From contig JAFGJG010000184.1 of the NCBI GenBank assembly GCA_016929195.1, positions 1-35,075 on the forward strand: a DNA stretch of 35,075 nucleotides. The letters are read 5' to 3'. Of the stretch, positions 13,831-21,935 are shown in pieces. Both the position numbers and the translations under genes were made by a program. This DNA is from Thermoleophilaceae bacterium (GTDB taxonomy: Bacteria; Actinomycetota; Thermoleophilia; Solirubrobacterales; Thermoleophilaceae). A model generated the notes under the pieces. That model did not search any database. It was given only the letters and a program-made list of their open reading frames with translations, and was not told the DNA's origin. Each line of letters starts with the position of its first letter. Positions within the stretch are counted from its first letter, which is position 1.

Positions 13831-15408
13831 GTGCGTTTGCTCTGGCTGATCGGAGCGGTGGGGATCTCTGTTGCGGTCTCCGCGAGCGCGGCCACCGCAA
13901 GGCCCGGCACACTCGACCCAACCTTCGGGGAGGCGGGGGTCGCGACGATCCGGGACCCCTTCGTCGAGCTCGTTCCGAGCTTCATCGCCGAGCAGCCGGA
14001 CGGGCGGCCGCTCGTCTTCGGACAGTTGCAGTTCCCGACCGGCCGCCACGCGAGCGCGGCCGTCTACCGGCTGACCGCGCGGGGGCGGCTCGATCGCAGC
14101 TTCGGCGACGGCGGGCGCGCCCTGCTCGAAGAGTCGCCCGGCGGCCACGTTGCGATGACGGACGGCGGGGGGCTTGCCATCGCCAGCCAATTGGTGGACG
14201 AGACGACCGCACCAGTCGGTATCTCGGTGACCTGGCTCGATCGCGACGGCAGGAGACTCGGGGCCACGCCCGCTCGCTTCAGCCGCGGTTCCCACGCCCT
14301 CTCGGACATCGTCGCCCTGCCGGACGGGGGCGTGATGGTGGCGACGAGCAACCGGCCGACGGACTCGCGAGCGGCCGACGCCGGAGTGGAGCTGATCCGA
14401 TTCAGCGCAGCTCGGTCGGTCGACGCGGCGTTCGGGCTGGGCGGCCGGGTGCTGGTGAAGCCGCCATATGCGTTCGGCGAGCCGAAGCTCGCCGTGGCGC
14501 CGGGAGGGGCCCTGTTGCTGGCCTCGCACGAGCCGAACATCGAGGAGGGCGGCGGCAACATCGTGCTTGGGCGGGTGACGCCGACGGGATCCCAGGATCT
14601 GACCTATGGCTCGGCTGGGACGACGGTCATCCCTCAGGCACCGCGTCAGTTCCAGCAGCTCAACGACTTCGAAGCCGACGCGCGCGGACGCGCCGTCGTG
14701 CTCGTGTCCAGACTCTCCGCGGACGCAGGCTTCTCCTGGAGCGTGGCCCGGCTCGACGAGGCCGGCGGTCTGGTTCGCGATGCGCATGGGGCGAGCGGAT
14801 TGGTGTTCGACCTGGCGCTGGAATCTGACGGCGACGCGATCGCGACAGGCATGAGAGATGGCTCCGACTCTGCCTCAACCGTCTTCCGGCAGCTCGGGAC
14901 CGGCCGCGCCGACGGCACGTTCGGACGCTCTGGCGCCGCGGAACGGCGCTTTCGCAGCGAGCCGTTCCCGTTCGCGCTCGCGGTGCAGCGCGACGGACGC
15001 ATCATCCAGGGCGTTGCGCTCAGGGGCCGGGGCGCTCAGCCTGATCCCTTCGTCGTGCTCCGGTTCTGGGGCGGCCATGACACCCGCCCGCCGCTGGTCA
15101 GGCTGCGGCGAGGGTGCGGCGGTCGCGTCCGGACGGTCCGGGTCAGGATCTCGGATCGCTCTCGGATCGCTGCGATCGATGCCCGCGCGGGAGGCAGGGC
15201 GCTGCGTGCGCGGGCACAGAAGAGGCTGACGCTGCGCATCCGCCGCGGACGGAGGCTCAGGCTCACGGTCTACGACCGCTCCGGCAACCGCACGACCCGC
15301 CGCCTCGCCCTGCGGCCCTGCTCCGCTCAGCGCAGCAGCCGCAGCCGGAGCACCACCGCGTCGGAGCGCTTGCCGCTGCGGTCTGTCGCGATGAGGATGA
15401 GGAAGTAG
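13831..15408 (+). CDS. secreted beta-propeller protein with delta-60 repeats
   Basis: A 525-residue exported protein; the signal peptide ends around SASAATA. It carries five recognisable delta-60 type repeats with the pattern G-x-x-D-x-x-F/Y-G-x-x-G: GTLDPTFGEAGVA, GRLDRSFGDGGRA, RSVDAAFGLGGRV, GSQDLTYGSAGTT and GRADGTFGRSGAA. They are spaced about 60-70 residues apart, matching a beta-propeller. From about residue 425 a small Ig-like domain (PPLVRLRRGCGGRVRTVRVR, DRSGNRTTRRLALRPC) follows. The natural end appears to be near the Cys of RPC; the last 28 residues are Ser/Arg-rich and read through antisense to the convergent gene (82-bp overlap). The role is probably extracellular binding or scaffolding, not catalysis. 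Confidence 0.85.
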   Translation: MRLLWLIGAVGISVAVSASAATARPGTLDPTFGEAGVATIRDPFVELVPSFIAEQPDGRPLVFGQLQFPTGRHASAAVYRLTARGRLDRSFGDGGRALLEESPGGHVAMTDGGGLAIASQLVDETTAPVGISVTWLDRDGRRLGATPARFSRGSHALSDIVALPDGGVMVATSNRPTDSRAADAGVELIRFSAARSVDAAFGLGGRVLVKPPYAFGEPKLAVAPGGALLLASHEPNIEEGGGNIVLGRVTPTGSQDLTYGSAGTTVIPQAPRQFQQLNDFEADARGRAVVLVSRLSADAGFSWSVARLDEAGGLVRDAHGASGLVFDLALESDGDAIATGMRDGSDSASTVFRQLGTGRADGTFGRSGAAERRFRSEPFPFALAVQRDGRIIQGVALRGRGAQPDPFVVLRFWGGHDTRPPLVRLRRGCGGRVRTVRVRISDRSRIAAIDARAGGRALRARAQKRLTLRIRRGRRLRLTVYDRSGNRTTRRLALRPCSAQRSSRSRSTTASERLPLRSVAMRMRK

Positions 15409-16697
15409 CGACCGGGCGGCGGGGCCGAGCGCCAGAGCCCGCGCACCAGCGGATAGCCATTGGGCTGTGGGTACCCCGGCAGTCCCGAGAGCCGCGCTCG
15501 CGTGCGTGGCGGCCGGGCACAGGCCCGCCGTCCCCGGTTGGAGCGAGACGGTCTGCGGCAGATCCCGCGCACCAGGCGGCCGGACCGTCGTTGCAGGAGC
15601 CGGGCGCTCACAGTGGCCTGCTCGGAGAGGGTGTAGTAGACGTAGATGCGCCGCAGCGTGCGCCAACTGGACGCCCTGAACCTGGTCTTCGACAGCCCGG
15701 CGCGACCGATCCTCGGCCGCTGCGAATCGCAGGGGGTCGGGCCGTCGCCCATCACCTGGACGAGGTCGTCCTGCACGGTGTAGAGCGTGTTGCGCGGTCC
15801 GGCCGCGATTGCCCCGGCGCGGTACTCGAAGCCCGGCGGCTCGACCGTGCCGCAGGCGTAGAGGAGACGCCCGTCGAGCGCGTACTGCTCGACCTGGTGG
15901 CCGCTGTCGCGCCCGACCCAGAGCGTGTCCCCGACGACCGCGACGCCGCAGCACGAGTCGAGCTCGTACGAACGCGGCGGCGGCTCGGGACTCGAGCGCG
16001 GGAGTGTGAAGCGATCGACGACCGCGAGCGTGGCCGCGTCGCGCCGGACGATCTGCGTCCAGTACGAGAACTGCCGTTGGACAAGGTCGCCCGTCGCGGT
16101 GACTGCGAGCTCGCCGGCCTGGAGCTCCTCGACCGAGGCGAGCTGGACCCCGGCCGGTGACAGCTTCTGGATCCGCGGGCTGGGCGTGTCGGGGGCTTCG
16201 AGCCGAAAGGCGGGCTGGTCGCGCACGAACAGGTTTCCCTGCGCGTCCAGCGCGACATTCGTGGGGTGGTCGAACTCACCTGGCCCGTTTCCAGCGGTGC
16301 CGTCACCGCCGTTACGGCCAAGGCGCGCCAGGACGGTGCCGTCCGGGGCGAACTTGATCACCCGGTTCGTTGGCGGGTGCGCCACATAGACGTCGCCGGA
16401 GCCGTCAACGGCCACGTCCGAGGGCGGCTCGGGGTACGGCCCGGGCTCGGGGAACGTCGCGGGCCCGCCGAAGGTCGTGATCAAGACCCCCATGGGGTCG
16501 TACTTCTGGATCCACGTGCCGCGCAGCGCGTACACGTTCCCCGCACGGTCCACGGCGATGTCCGTGCCGGTCGCTCCGCCGGGTGGATTGGAGAGCCCGA
16601 ACGAGCCCAACAGGCTGAAGTCGGCGCTCGCGTCGGCGGGTGCGAGGCAGAGGGAGGCCACGGCGAACGCCGCGGCCAGCGATCGATACTTCCTCAT
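15327..16697 (-). CDS. secreted NHL-repeat beta-propeller protein
   Basis: A 456-residue exported protein starting at the ATG at 16697 (MRKYRSLAAAFAVASLCLAP signal). NHL blades are clear: GTDIAVDRAGNVYALRGTWIQKYDPMG, PSDVAVDGSGDVYVAHPPTNRVIKFAPDG, PTNVALDAQGNLFV and a degenerate set further on (CCGVAVVGDTLWVGRDSGHQVEQYALDG). The last 110 residues are a separate basic Ig/fibronectin-like domain (YVYYTLSEQATVSARLLQRRSGR, PGRYFLILIATDRSGKRSDAVVLRL). The tail domain resembles in style that of the convergent delta-60 protein, so the two may act at the same surface. Its 3' end overlaps that gene by 82 bp. Confidence 0.87.
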   Translation of the reverse strand: MRKYRSLAAAFAVASLCLAPADASADFSLLGSFGLSNPPGGATGTDIAVDRAGNVYALRGTWIQKYDPMGVLITTFGGPATFPEPGPYPEPPSDVAVDGSGDVYVAHPPTNRVIKFAPDGTVLARLGRNGGDGTAGNGPGEFDHPTNVALDAQGNLFVRDQPAFRLEAPDTPSPRIQKLSPAGVQLASVEELQAGELAVTATGDLVQRQFSYWTQIVRRDAATLAVVDRFTLPRSSPEPPPRSYELDSCCGVAVVGDTLWVGRDSGHQVEQYALDGRLLYACGTVEPPGFEYRAGAIAAGPRNTLYTVQDDLVQVMGDGPTPCDSQRPRIGRAGLSKTRFRASSWRTLRRIYVYYTLSEQATVSARLLQRRSGRLVRGICRRPSRSNRGRRACARPPRTRARLSGLPGYPQPNGYPLVRGLWRSAPPPGRYFLILIATDRSGKRSDAVVLRLRLLR

Positions 16698-16739
16698 TAC
16701 TCGATTCTCTCCCGCCCGCGACGGCGGGGGCAAGTCCCG

Positions 16740-16958
16740 CTAGCGCCCGCGCGAGATGTCGATCGCGCGGATCGAGTGCTCGTCGGGGAGCTTGGCTATC
16801 ACCTCGCGCACGGCGGCCCGCACGTCCGGCTCGTCGTGGCCGAAGTCGTCCAGGAAGGACTTGAGCGCCGTGTGGGTCACCTTGAGCTGGGACGGCGTGA
16901 GGTCCAGCCGGTAGGCGATGTCGTCCGGCCCGATCAGGTGCAGTTCTTCGTCCGCCAT
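16740..16958 (-). CDS. small conserved-looking cytosolic protein of unknown function
   Basis: Unrecognised 72-residue protein with an ATG start. It is mostly helical and acidic, with the sequence flow LIGPDDIAYRLDLTPSQLKVTH, then LKSFLDDFGHDEPDVRAAVREVI, then HSIRAIDIS. It has no cysteine, signal or membrane segment. It lies 42 bp upstream of the NHL-repeat gene on the same strand and is divergent from the EVE-domain gene (52 bp between starts). Even amino-acid usage and the absence of the Arg/Pro excess typical of out-of-frame readings in this DNA support a real gene. Confidence 0.7.
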   Translation of the reverse strand: MADEELHLIGPDDIAYRLDLTPSQLKVTHTALKSFLDDFGHDEPDVRAAVREVIAKLPDEHSIRAIDISRGR

Positions 16959-17010
16959 GCCCGAGAAACCCTAGTCGTTGCGGGAGAACGGCGGGAGTAG
17001 GCTTCGGGCC

Positions 17011-17466
17011 GTGCCCAGGACGTGGATCCTCACAGGGTCGGTCGAGAACTTCCGCGCCACGCGAGAGCACGGCTTCCGCGTGATCGGCGCCAAGGAGGGC
17101 AGGCGCGGGATGGCGGAGCAGATCGAGCCCGGCGACCGAATCGTCTTCTACCTGACCGTGGTCCAGGCGTTCGGCGGCATCGTCGAGGTCACGAGCGAGA
17201 TGTACGAGGACCGCGAGCGGATCTGGCCGGGCAAGCCCGGCAAGGCCGGCGCCTACCCGTGGCGGTTCGAGACCCGGCCCGAGGTGGTGCTCGAGGAGGA
17301 CGAGCTCGTGCCGGCCGTGGAGGTCGTGGGCGAGCTCGAGCACGCGCGCAAGTGGCCGGCGCAGCACTGGCACCTCGCCTTCCAGGGACAGCTGCGCACG
17401 GTCTCCGAGGCCGACGCCGAGCTGCTCGAGCGGCACATCCGGGCGGCCGCTCCGGCAGCCGCGTGA
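17011..17466 (+). CDS. EVE (PUA-like) domain protein
   Basis: A 151-residue protein of the EVE fold, related to PUA, ASCH and YTH domains that bind modified nucleobases in DNA or RNA. Signatures are TWILTGSVENFRATREHGFRVIGAKEG, the hydrophobic hairpin IEPGDRIVFYLTVVQAFGGIVEVTSEMYED, the YPWRF strand and the C-terminal HWHLAFQGQLRTVSEADAELLERHI. GTG at 17011 is preferred to a TTG at 16978 because homologous sequence begins right after it. Bacterial EVE proteins are often tied to restriction of modified DNA, but no nuclease is adjacent here. It is translationally coupled (GTGA) to a DUF2203 gene. Confidence 0.85.
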   Translation: MPRTWILTGSVENFRATREHGFRVIGAKEGRRGMAEQIEPGDRIVFYLTVVQAFGGIVEVTSEMYEDRERIWPGKPGKAGAYPWRFETRPEVVLEEDELVPAVEVVGELEHARKWPAQHWHLAFQGQLRTVSEADAELLERHIRAAAPAAA

Positions 17467-17849
17467 CCCACAGGCGCCACTACTCGCTCGAGGAGGCGAC
17501 GGAGGCGCTGCCGCTCGTCGTGGAGCTGCTCCAGCGCATGCGCAGGGCGCGCGCCCGGCTGACCGACGCGGAGGCCCGCGCCGCCCTGTCCGATGCCACT
17601 CCCGGCAACGGCGGCGGCGACCCGGGGCGCACCGTGTCCGAGGGCTTCCTCGAGCTGCGCGAGGCGCTCATCGGGCTCCAGGCACTGGACGTGGTGATGC
17701 GAGACCTGGAGAGCGGCCTCATCGACTTCCCGACGCTGCGCGACGGCCGCGAGGCGTACCTGTGCTGGCAGGAGGGCGAGGACGGGATCGCCTTCTGGCA
17801 CGAGGTGGACGCGGGGTTCGCGGGCAGGCGGCCGCTCGACGATGGCTGA
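17463..17849 (+). CDS. DUF2203-family protein
   Basis: A 128-residue cytosolic protein matching DUF2203. The N-terminal HYSLEEATEALPLVVELLQRMR helix is followed by a variable Gly-rich loop. The diagnostic C-terminal block is VVMRDLESGLIDFPTLRDGREAYLCWQEGEDGIAFWHEVDAGFAGRRPL. The biochemical function of the family is unknown. The GTG overlaps the EVE stop by 4 bp and its own end overlaps the next membrane-protein gene by 8 bp, so three genes are translated as a tightly coupled set. Confidence 0.88.
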   Translation: MTHRRHYSLEEATEALPLVVELLQRMRRARARLTDAEARAALSDATPGNGGGDPGRTVSEGFLELREALIGLQALDVVMRDLESGLIDFPTLRDGREAYLCWQEGEDGIAFWHEVDAGFAGRRPLDDG

Positions 17850-18465
17850 ACGGCTGTCGCGCTCCATCAGCCAGCTTCCGGTGCTGTTCCGGGCGCTGAA
17901 CCCCGAGCAGCGGGTGGCCGCCGTCGGCGCGCTGCTCCTGCTCGTGAGCACCTTCGGCCCCTTCTCGTTCGTCGAGCTCGCCGAGGTCCTGATCGCGCTG
18001 GCGGTGCTGGCGCTCCTGAGGGCGCGCGCGCTCGGCAAGCGCTTCCACCTCCCGCTCGGCGACGGGACCGCGATCGCCGCCGCGGGGGTCTGGGCCGCCG
18101 TCCTGATCGTCGTGCGCCTCTTCGACCGGCCGCTCGGGCAGAACCTGCTCGCGCTGGCGTGCTGCGCGATCCTCGCCGGGGCGGGGCTTCGCGAGCGCGC
18201 CAAGCGGCCCGCCGACGACGTGGCCGCGCCGTCGCCCGGCGAGCGCTTCCGCGGCGACCTGCTCGCCGACGTGGAGCGCCGGCCGCGCGCCGTGACGCCG
18301 GTCGCCCGCCGGCAGGCGGAGGAGCGGGAGACCGAGGACACGGCGGAGGCGAGGACGGAGCCGCTGCCGCAGGAGCCCGGCGAGCAGCTGTCGCTCACGG
18401 ACTCCGATCAGGACGGCAACGACACGGTCTCGAGCGGCCCCTCGTCCCAGTCGCAGGGCGACTGA
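17842..18465 (+). CDS. membrane protein with long charged C-terminal tail
   Basis: Unrecognised 207-residue protein. The N-terminal 120 residues contain about four hydrophobic helices (VAAVGALLLLVSTFGPF, ELAEVLIALAVLALL, AIAAAGVWAAVLIVVRLF, LLALACCAILAGAGL). The remaining 85 residues are hydrophilic and disordered-looking with many Glu, Arg and Ser. It is the third gene of the EVE-DUF2203 set (8-bp overlap). Its last 58 bp overlap the convergent MFS gene, and the Ser/Gly/Gln-rich end coded there may be poorly constrained. No function is proposed. Confidence 0.75.
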   Translation: MAERLSRSISQLPVLFRALNPEQRVAAVGALLLLVSTFGPFSFVELAEVLIALAVLALLRARALGKRFHLPLGDGTAIAAAGVWAAVLIVVRLFDRPLGQNLLALACCAILAGAGLRERAKRPADDVAAPSPGERFRGDLLADVERRPRAVTPVARRQAEERETEDTAEARTEPLPQEPGEQLSLTDSDQDGNDTVSSGPSSQSQGD

Positions 18466-20033
18466 CGCGCGCCGTCCTCGGGCACGCCGACGAGCTGACC
18501 GCCCGGGCACTCGCTCGCCTCCACCTCGCGGCGCGGGTTCTGGATCCCGATCAGGCCGAGGATCCCGCCGACCGCCACGAGCGTCGCGGCGATGCCGGCG
18601 CCCAGGTGGAAGGCCTCGACCGACGCATCCGCGGCCGCCTGCTCGACCCGCGGCCGAACCGCCGCGGGCAGCTCGTCCGAAGGCACGGGGGCGAGCGGCT
18701 CGCTCTTGGCGTCCTCGATCGCCCGGGAGAGCTCGGGGCGCTCGGCGAGTGGGCCCAGCTTGTCCTCGAGCGCCGAGCCGTACGAGGCGGCCACCACGGC
18801 GCCCACGGCGGCGATCGCCACGAGGCCCGCCACGCGCGCGATCGCGTTGTTCACGCCCGACGCCACTCCCGCGTTGCGCTCGTCGGCGTCGGCGAGCACC
18901 GTCGCCGTGAGCGGGGCGACGGTCATGGACAGCCCCAGCGCGAACACGAGCAGCGCCGGCAGCAGGTCCGTGAGGTAGTCCACGTCCTGGTCCACGCGCA
19001 GCGTGAGCGCCAGTCCCGCCGCCGTGACCAGCGGCCCCACCCCCATGAAGAAGCGCGGGCCGTGGCGGTCGGCGAGCATCCCGAAGCGGGTGGAGAGGGC
19101 GAACATCACGAGCGTCACGGGCACCGTGGTCAGGCCCGCCTCGGTCGCGCTGTACCCCGCCACCTGCTGGAGGAAGAGCACCAGCAGGAAGAACAGGACG
19201 CCGAGCCCGCCGTACATCGCGAACGTCTCGAAGTTCCCGATCGCGAAGTTGTGGCGGCGGAAGAGGTCCAGCGGGAGCATCGGCCGCGCGGTGCGCGACT
19301 CCCACACCAGGAAGCCGCCGAACAGCCCGGCGCCGATGGCGATCGACCCGACGATCAGCGGATCCCCCCAGCCGCGCAGGGGCTGCTCGATCAGGCCGAA
19401 CGTCATGAGGGCGAGGCCGAAGGCGCACAGCAGCGCGCCGACCACGTCCACGCGCGCGTCCGGGTCGCGCTCGCGGCCCTCAGGGACCACGCGCAGGATC
19501 AGGAGGATCGTCGCGAGGACGAGCGGGACGTTGATCGCGAAGATCCAGCGCCACGAGGCCTGGTCCACGAGCTGGCCGCCGATCAGCGGCCCGAGCACCA
19601 CGCCGATGCCGCCCCAGGCCGTCCACGCGCCCACCGCCTTGCCGCGCTCGTCCGGCGGGAACGTGGTCACGATCACCGCCAGGGCCGCCGGGGTGAGGAC
19701 CGCCCCGGCCACGCCCTGGAGCGCGCGGGCCGCGATCAGGACCTCGATCGTGGGCGCCACCGCGCACAGAAGCGAGGTCACCCCGAAGCCGGCCACGCCC
19801 ATGGCGAAGACGCGGCGCTCGCCGAAGATGTCCCCGAGCGAGCCGCCGATCAGGAGCAGCGACCCGAGCGTGAGCAGGTAGGCGTTCGAGGTCCACTGCT
19901 GGCCCGCGAGCCCGCCGCCGAGGTCGTCCCTGATCGCTGGCAGCGCGACGTTGACCACGGTCGAGTCGACCGTGACGACCGTCGTCCCGAGAATCGCGGC
20001 GACCAGGACCAGCCGCTTCCGCGCGGCCGTCAT
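18408..20033 (-). CDS. MFS drug:H+ antiporter, DHA2 (14-TM) family
   Basis: Proton-coupled exporter of 541 residues with about 14 helices. The DHA2 motif C region appears as TPAALAVIVTTFPPDERGKAVGAWTAWGGIGVVLGPLIGGQL. The N-terminus TVVTVDSTVVNVALPAIRDDLG and the loop GGSLGDIFGERRVFAMG (motif A) are characteristic of EmrB/QacA relatives. The substrate cannot be read from sequence. It lies 23 bp downstream of the citrate synthase stop on the same strand, so they may share a transcript. The ATG at 20033 follows the upstream CGGG. The C-terminal 19 codons overlap the convergent membrane-protein gene by 58 bp. Confidence 0.92.
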   Translation of the reverse strand: MTAARKRLVLVAAILGTTVVTVDSTVVNVALPAIRDDLGGGLAGQQWTSNAYLLTLGSLLLIGGSLGDIFGERRVFAMGVAGFGVTSLLCAVAPTIEVLIAARALQGVAGAVLTPAALAVIVTTFPPDERGKAVGAWTAWGGIGVVLGPLIGGQLVDQASWRWIFAINVPLVLATILLILRVVPEGRERDPDARVDVVGALLCAFGLALMTFGLIEQPLRGWGDPLIVGSIAIGAGLFGGFLVWESRTARPMLPLDLFRRHNFAIGNFETFAMYGGLGVLFFLLVLFLQQVAGYSATEAGLTTVPVTLVMFALSTRFGMLADRHGPRFFMGVGPLVTAAGLALTLRVDQDVDYLTDLLPALLVFALGLSMTVAPLTATVLADADERNAGVASGVNNAIARVAGLVAIAAVGAVVAASYGSALEDKLGPLAERPELSRAIEDAKSEPLAPVPSDELPAAVRPRVEQAAADASVEAFHLGAGIAATLVAVGGILGLIGIQNPRREVEASECPGGQLVGVPEDGARQSPCDWDEGPLETVSLPS

Positions 20034-20056
20034 CCCGGCACGCCCGCCGCCCGCTT

Positions 20057-21160
20057 CTATGCGGGGTCGCCGCCGTTCACGGAGGCCGCGGGGCGCTCCG
20101 GTGGCCCCACGTAGCGCGCGCTCGGCCTGATCAGCCGGCCCTCGCGCTTCTGCTCCAGGACGTGGGCCGACCAGCCGGCCACCCGGGCGCAGGAGAAGAG
20201 CGGGGTGAAGAGGTCCGCGGGCACCTGCGCGTAGTCGAGGACGACCGCCGACCAGAACTCCACGTTCGTGGCGAGCACCCGGTCGGGCTTGCGCGCCTTC
20301 AGCTCCGCCAGCGCCGCCGCCTCGAGCTTCTCCGCCACCTCCAGGCGCGGCGCGCCGATCTCGCGCGCGGTCCGGCGCAGCACACGCGCGCGGGGATCCT
20401 CGGCGCGGTAGACGCGGTGCCCGAACCCCATCAGCCGCTCGCCGCGGTCGAGCATGTCCTTGACGTACCGCTCGGCGTCCCCGGTCTCCTCGACCCCGTC
20501 CAGCATCTGGAGCACCCGCGACGGAGCCCCGCCGTGGAGCGGCCCGGACAGCGCGCCGACCGCGGCGGAGAGCGCCGCGGCGACGTCGGCGCCGGTGGAG
20601 GCCACGACCCGCGCGGTGAACGTCGAGGCGTTCATCCCGTGCTCCGCCGCCGAGATCCAGTAGGCGTCGATCGCCTTCACGTGGTCCGGGTCGGCCTCGC
20701 CGCGCCAGCGGATCAGGAAGCGCTCTGGGATCGAGCGGGCCTTGTCGATCTCGCGCTGGGACACGGGCCGCTGCCCGATCCCGCGCGCCGACTGTGCGAC
20801 GAACGAGAGCGCCATCACGGAGACGCGCGCGAGATCGTCGCGGGCCTGCTCGTCGGAGATGTCGATCAGCTGGCCGAGGCCCCACTCGGGCCCGAGCATC
20901 GCGAGCGCGGCCTGGAGATCCACGCGCGGGTCGCCGGTGCGCACCGCGAGCGGATGCGGCTCGGCCGGCGGCAGGCCGGGGTCGTACGAGCCGTCCACGA
21001 GCAGTCCCCAGATCTTCTCGAAGGGGTACTGGCCCACCAGCTCCTCGATGTCGACGCCGCGGTAGCGGAGCGAGCCGCCCGCCTTGTCGGGCTCGGCGAT
21101 CTTGGTGTCGAAGGCGATGACCCCCTCGAGACCTGAAGGGACCTCTATCAGCTCGGCCAC
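20057..21160 (-). CDS. citA: citrate synthase, short actinobacterial (CitA-like) type
   Basis: Condenses acetyl-CoA and oxaloacetate to citrate in the TCA cycle. It has 367 residues, starting at the GTG at 21160 with AGAGGAGG about 6 nt upstream. Catalytic histidines are His174 (AAEHGMNAST), His209 (GPLHGGAP) and His248 (GFGHRVYRAEDPRA). The usual catalytic Asp of the NVDF motif is replaced by Glu301 (TNVEFWSAVVLD), a trait I associate with the CitA/citrate synthase 2 branch. The C-terminal arginine motif is GWSAHVLEQKREGRLIRP. A 2-methylcitrate synthase role cannot be excluded, but no prp genes are nearby. It is divergent from a GNAT gene and upstream of an MFS exporter. Confidence 0.93.
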   Translation of the reverse strand: MAELIEVPSGLEGVIAFDTKIAEPDKAGGSLRYRGVDIEELVGQYPFEKIWGLLVDGSYDPGLPPAEPHPLAVRTGDPRVDLQAALAMLGPEWGLGQLIDISDEQARDDLARVSVMALSFVAQSARGIGQRPVSQREIDKARSIPERFLIRWRGEADPDHVKAIDAYWISAAEHGMNASTFTARVVASTGADVAAALSAAVGALSGPLHGGAPSRVLQMLDGVEETGDAERYVKDMLDRGERLMGFGHRVYRAEDPRARVLRRTAREIGAPRLEVAEKLEAAALAELKARKPDRVLATNVEFWSAVVLDYAQVPADLFTPLFSCARVAGWSAHVLEQKREGRLIRPSARYVGPPERPAASVNGGDPA

Positions 21161-21210
21161 TGCGCCTCCTCTCACCGCTCGGGAACCGGGTGCCTGAGGA
21201 TACTTGCAGC

Positions 21211-21645
21211 ATGCCCGCAGCCCGGATCGCCGACACGACGGACGCCGAGGCCGTGGCCGCCCTGCTCGTCGAGTTCCGCGACTGGATCGGCCGAGCCGAG
21301 CCGGGCCGCGAGGGCACGCTGGCCAGCGTCAGGCGGCTGCTCGACGACCCGAGCGCCGAGTTCCTGCTCGCCGGCGACCCGGTGGAAGCGGTCTGCCAGC
21401 TCCGCTACCGGCACTCCGTCTGGACGGGCACCGACGACTGCGAGATCGAGGATCTGTTCGTGCGCGAGGGGGCCCGCGGGGGCGGCCTCGGCCGCCTGCT
21501 CGTGACGGCGGCGCTCGAGCGGGCTCGGGCGCGCGGCTGCGGCCGCATCCTCCTCGACACCGGCAGCTCGAACGCGCCGGCGCTCGCGCTCTACCGCTCG
21601 TTCGGCTTCGACGGCGACGACGTGAGGCTGCGGCGCCCGCTCTAG
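21211..21645 (+). CDS. GNAT-family N-acetyltransferase
   Basis: Acetyl-CoA-dependent acyltransferase of 144 residues. Motif A (pyrophosphate binding) is LFVREGARGGGLGRLLVTAALERARARG, followed by ILLDTGSSNAPALALYRSFGFD (motif B, with the typical Asn and the Tyr that acts as acid). The acceptor-binding region EAVCQLRYRHSVWTGTDDCEIED precedes it. ATG 21211 is preferred over GTG 21190 because GAGGA lies about 10 nt upstream and the domain begins directly. The substrate is unknown. The 38-bp gap to the following CDGSH gene on the same strand suggests possible cotranscription. Confidence 0.9.
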   Translation: MPAARIADTTDAEAVAALLVEFRDWIGRAEPGREGTLASVRRLLDDPSAEFLLAGDPVEAVCQLRYRHSVWTGTDDCEIEDLFVREGARGGGLGRLLVTAALERARARGCGRILLDTGSSNAPALALYRSFGFDGDDVRLRRPL

Positions 21646-21683
21646 CCGGTTTCGCGAGCGGCGCCGCGGGGCAGGAGGCCCCG

Positions 21684-21935
21684 ATGGACGAGCGCGACCA
21701 GGTCACGATCACGCCTTACCGCGACGGGCCCCTGATCGTCCGCGGGCCCGTGCGGCTTCAGGACCAGCACGGCGCCGAGATCGTGGTCGAGCGCGAGACG
21801 ATCGCCCTCTGCCGCTGCGGGCGCTCGCGCATCCGGCCGCTCTGCGACGGCACGCACAAGCTGACCTACTTCAGGGCGCCGTCAGAGCTCGAGACGGGTC
21901 GCGCAGCGAGCTCTCCCCCGCGTCCCACGCGCTGA
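21684..21935 (+). CDS. CDGSH iron-sulfur domain protein
   Basis: Small [2Fe-2S] protein of the mitoNEET-like family, 83 residues. The cluster is held by the 3Cys-1His set C43-x-C45...C54-D-G-T-H58 (CRCGRSRIRPLCDGTHK). The start ATG has AGGAGG 5 nt upstream. The N-terminal DQVTITPYRDGPLIVRGPVRL strand set is typical of single-domain actinobacterial members. It is convergent with a heme-oxygenase-like iron enzyme; I recall CDGSH proteins occurring beside that family, which would fit an electron-donor role, but this is inference. The last 21 residues overlap the facing gene by 65 bp. Confidence 0.93.
   Translation: MDERDQVTITPYRDGPLIVRGPVRLQDQHGAEIVVERETIALCRCGRSRIRPLCDGTHKLTYFRAPSELETGRAASSPPRPTR

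Noticed and set aside
12519-14828. 769-codon plus-strand open frame
   Set aside because: Antisense to the sulfatase-like gene, then out of frame in the delta-60 gene. The real frames have signal peptides and repeats.
18159-20114. 651-codon plus-strand open frame
   Set aside because: Antisense shadow of the MFS gene, low complexity with His/Arg/Asp runs.
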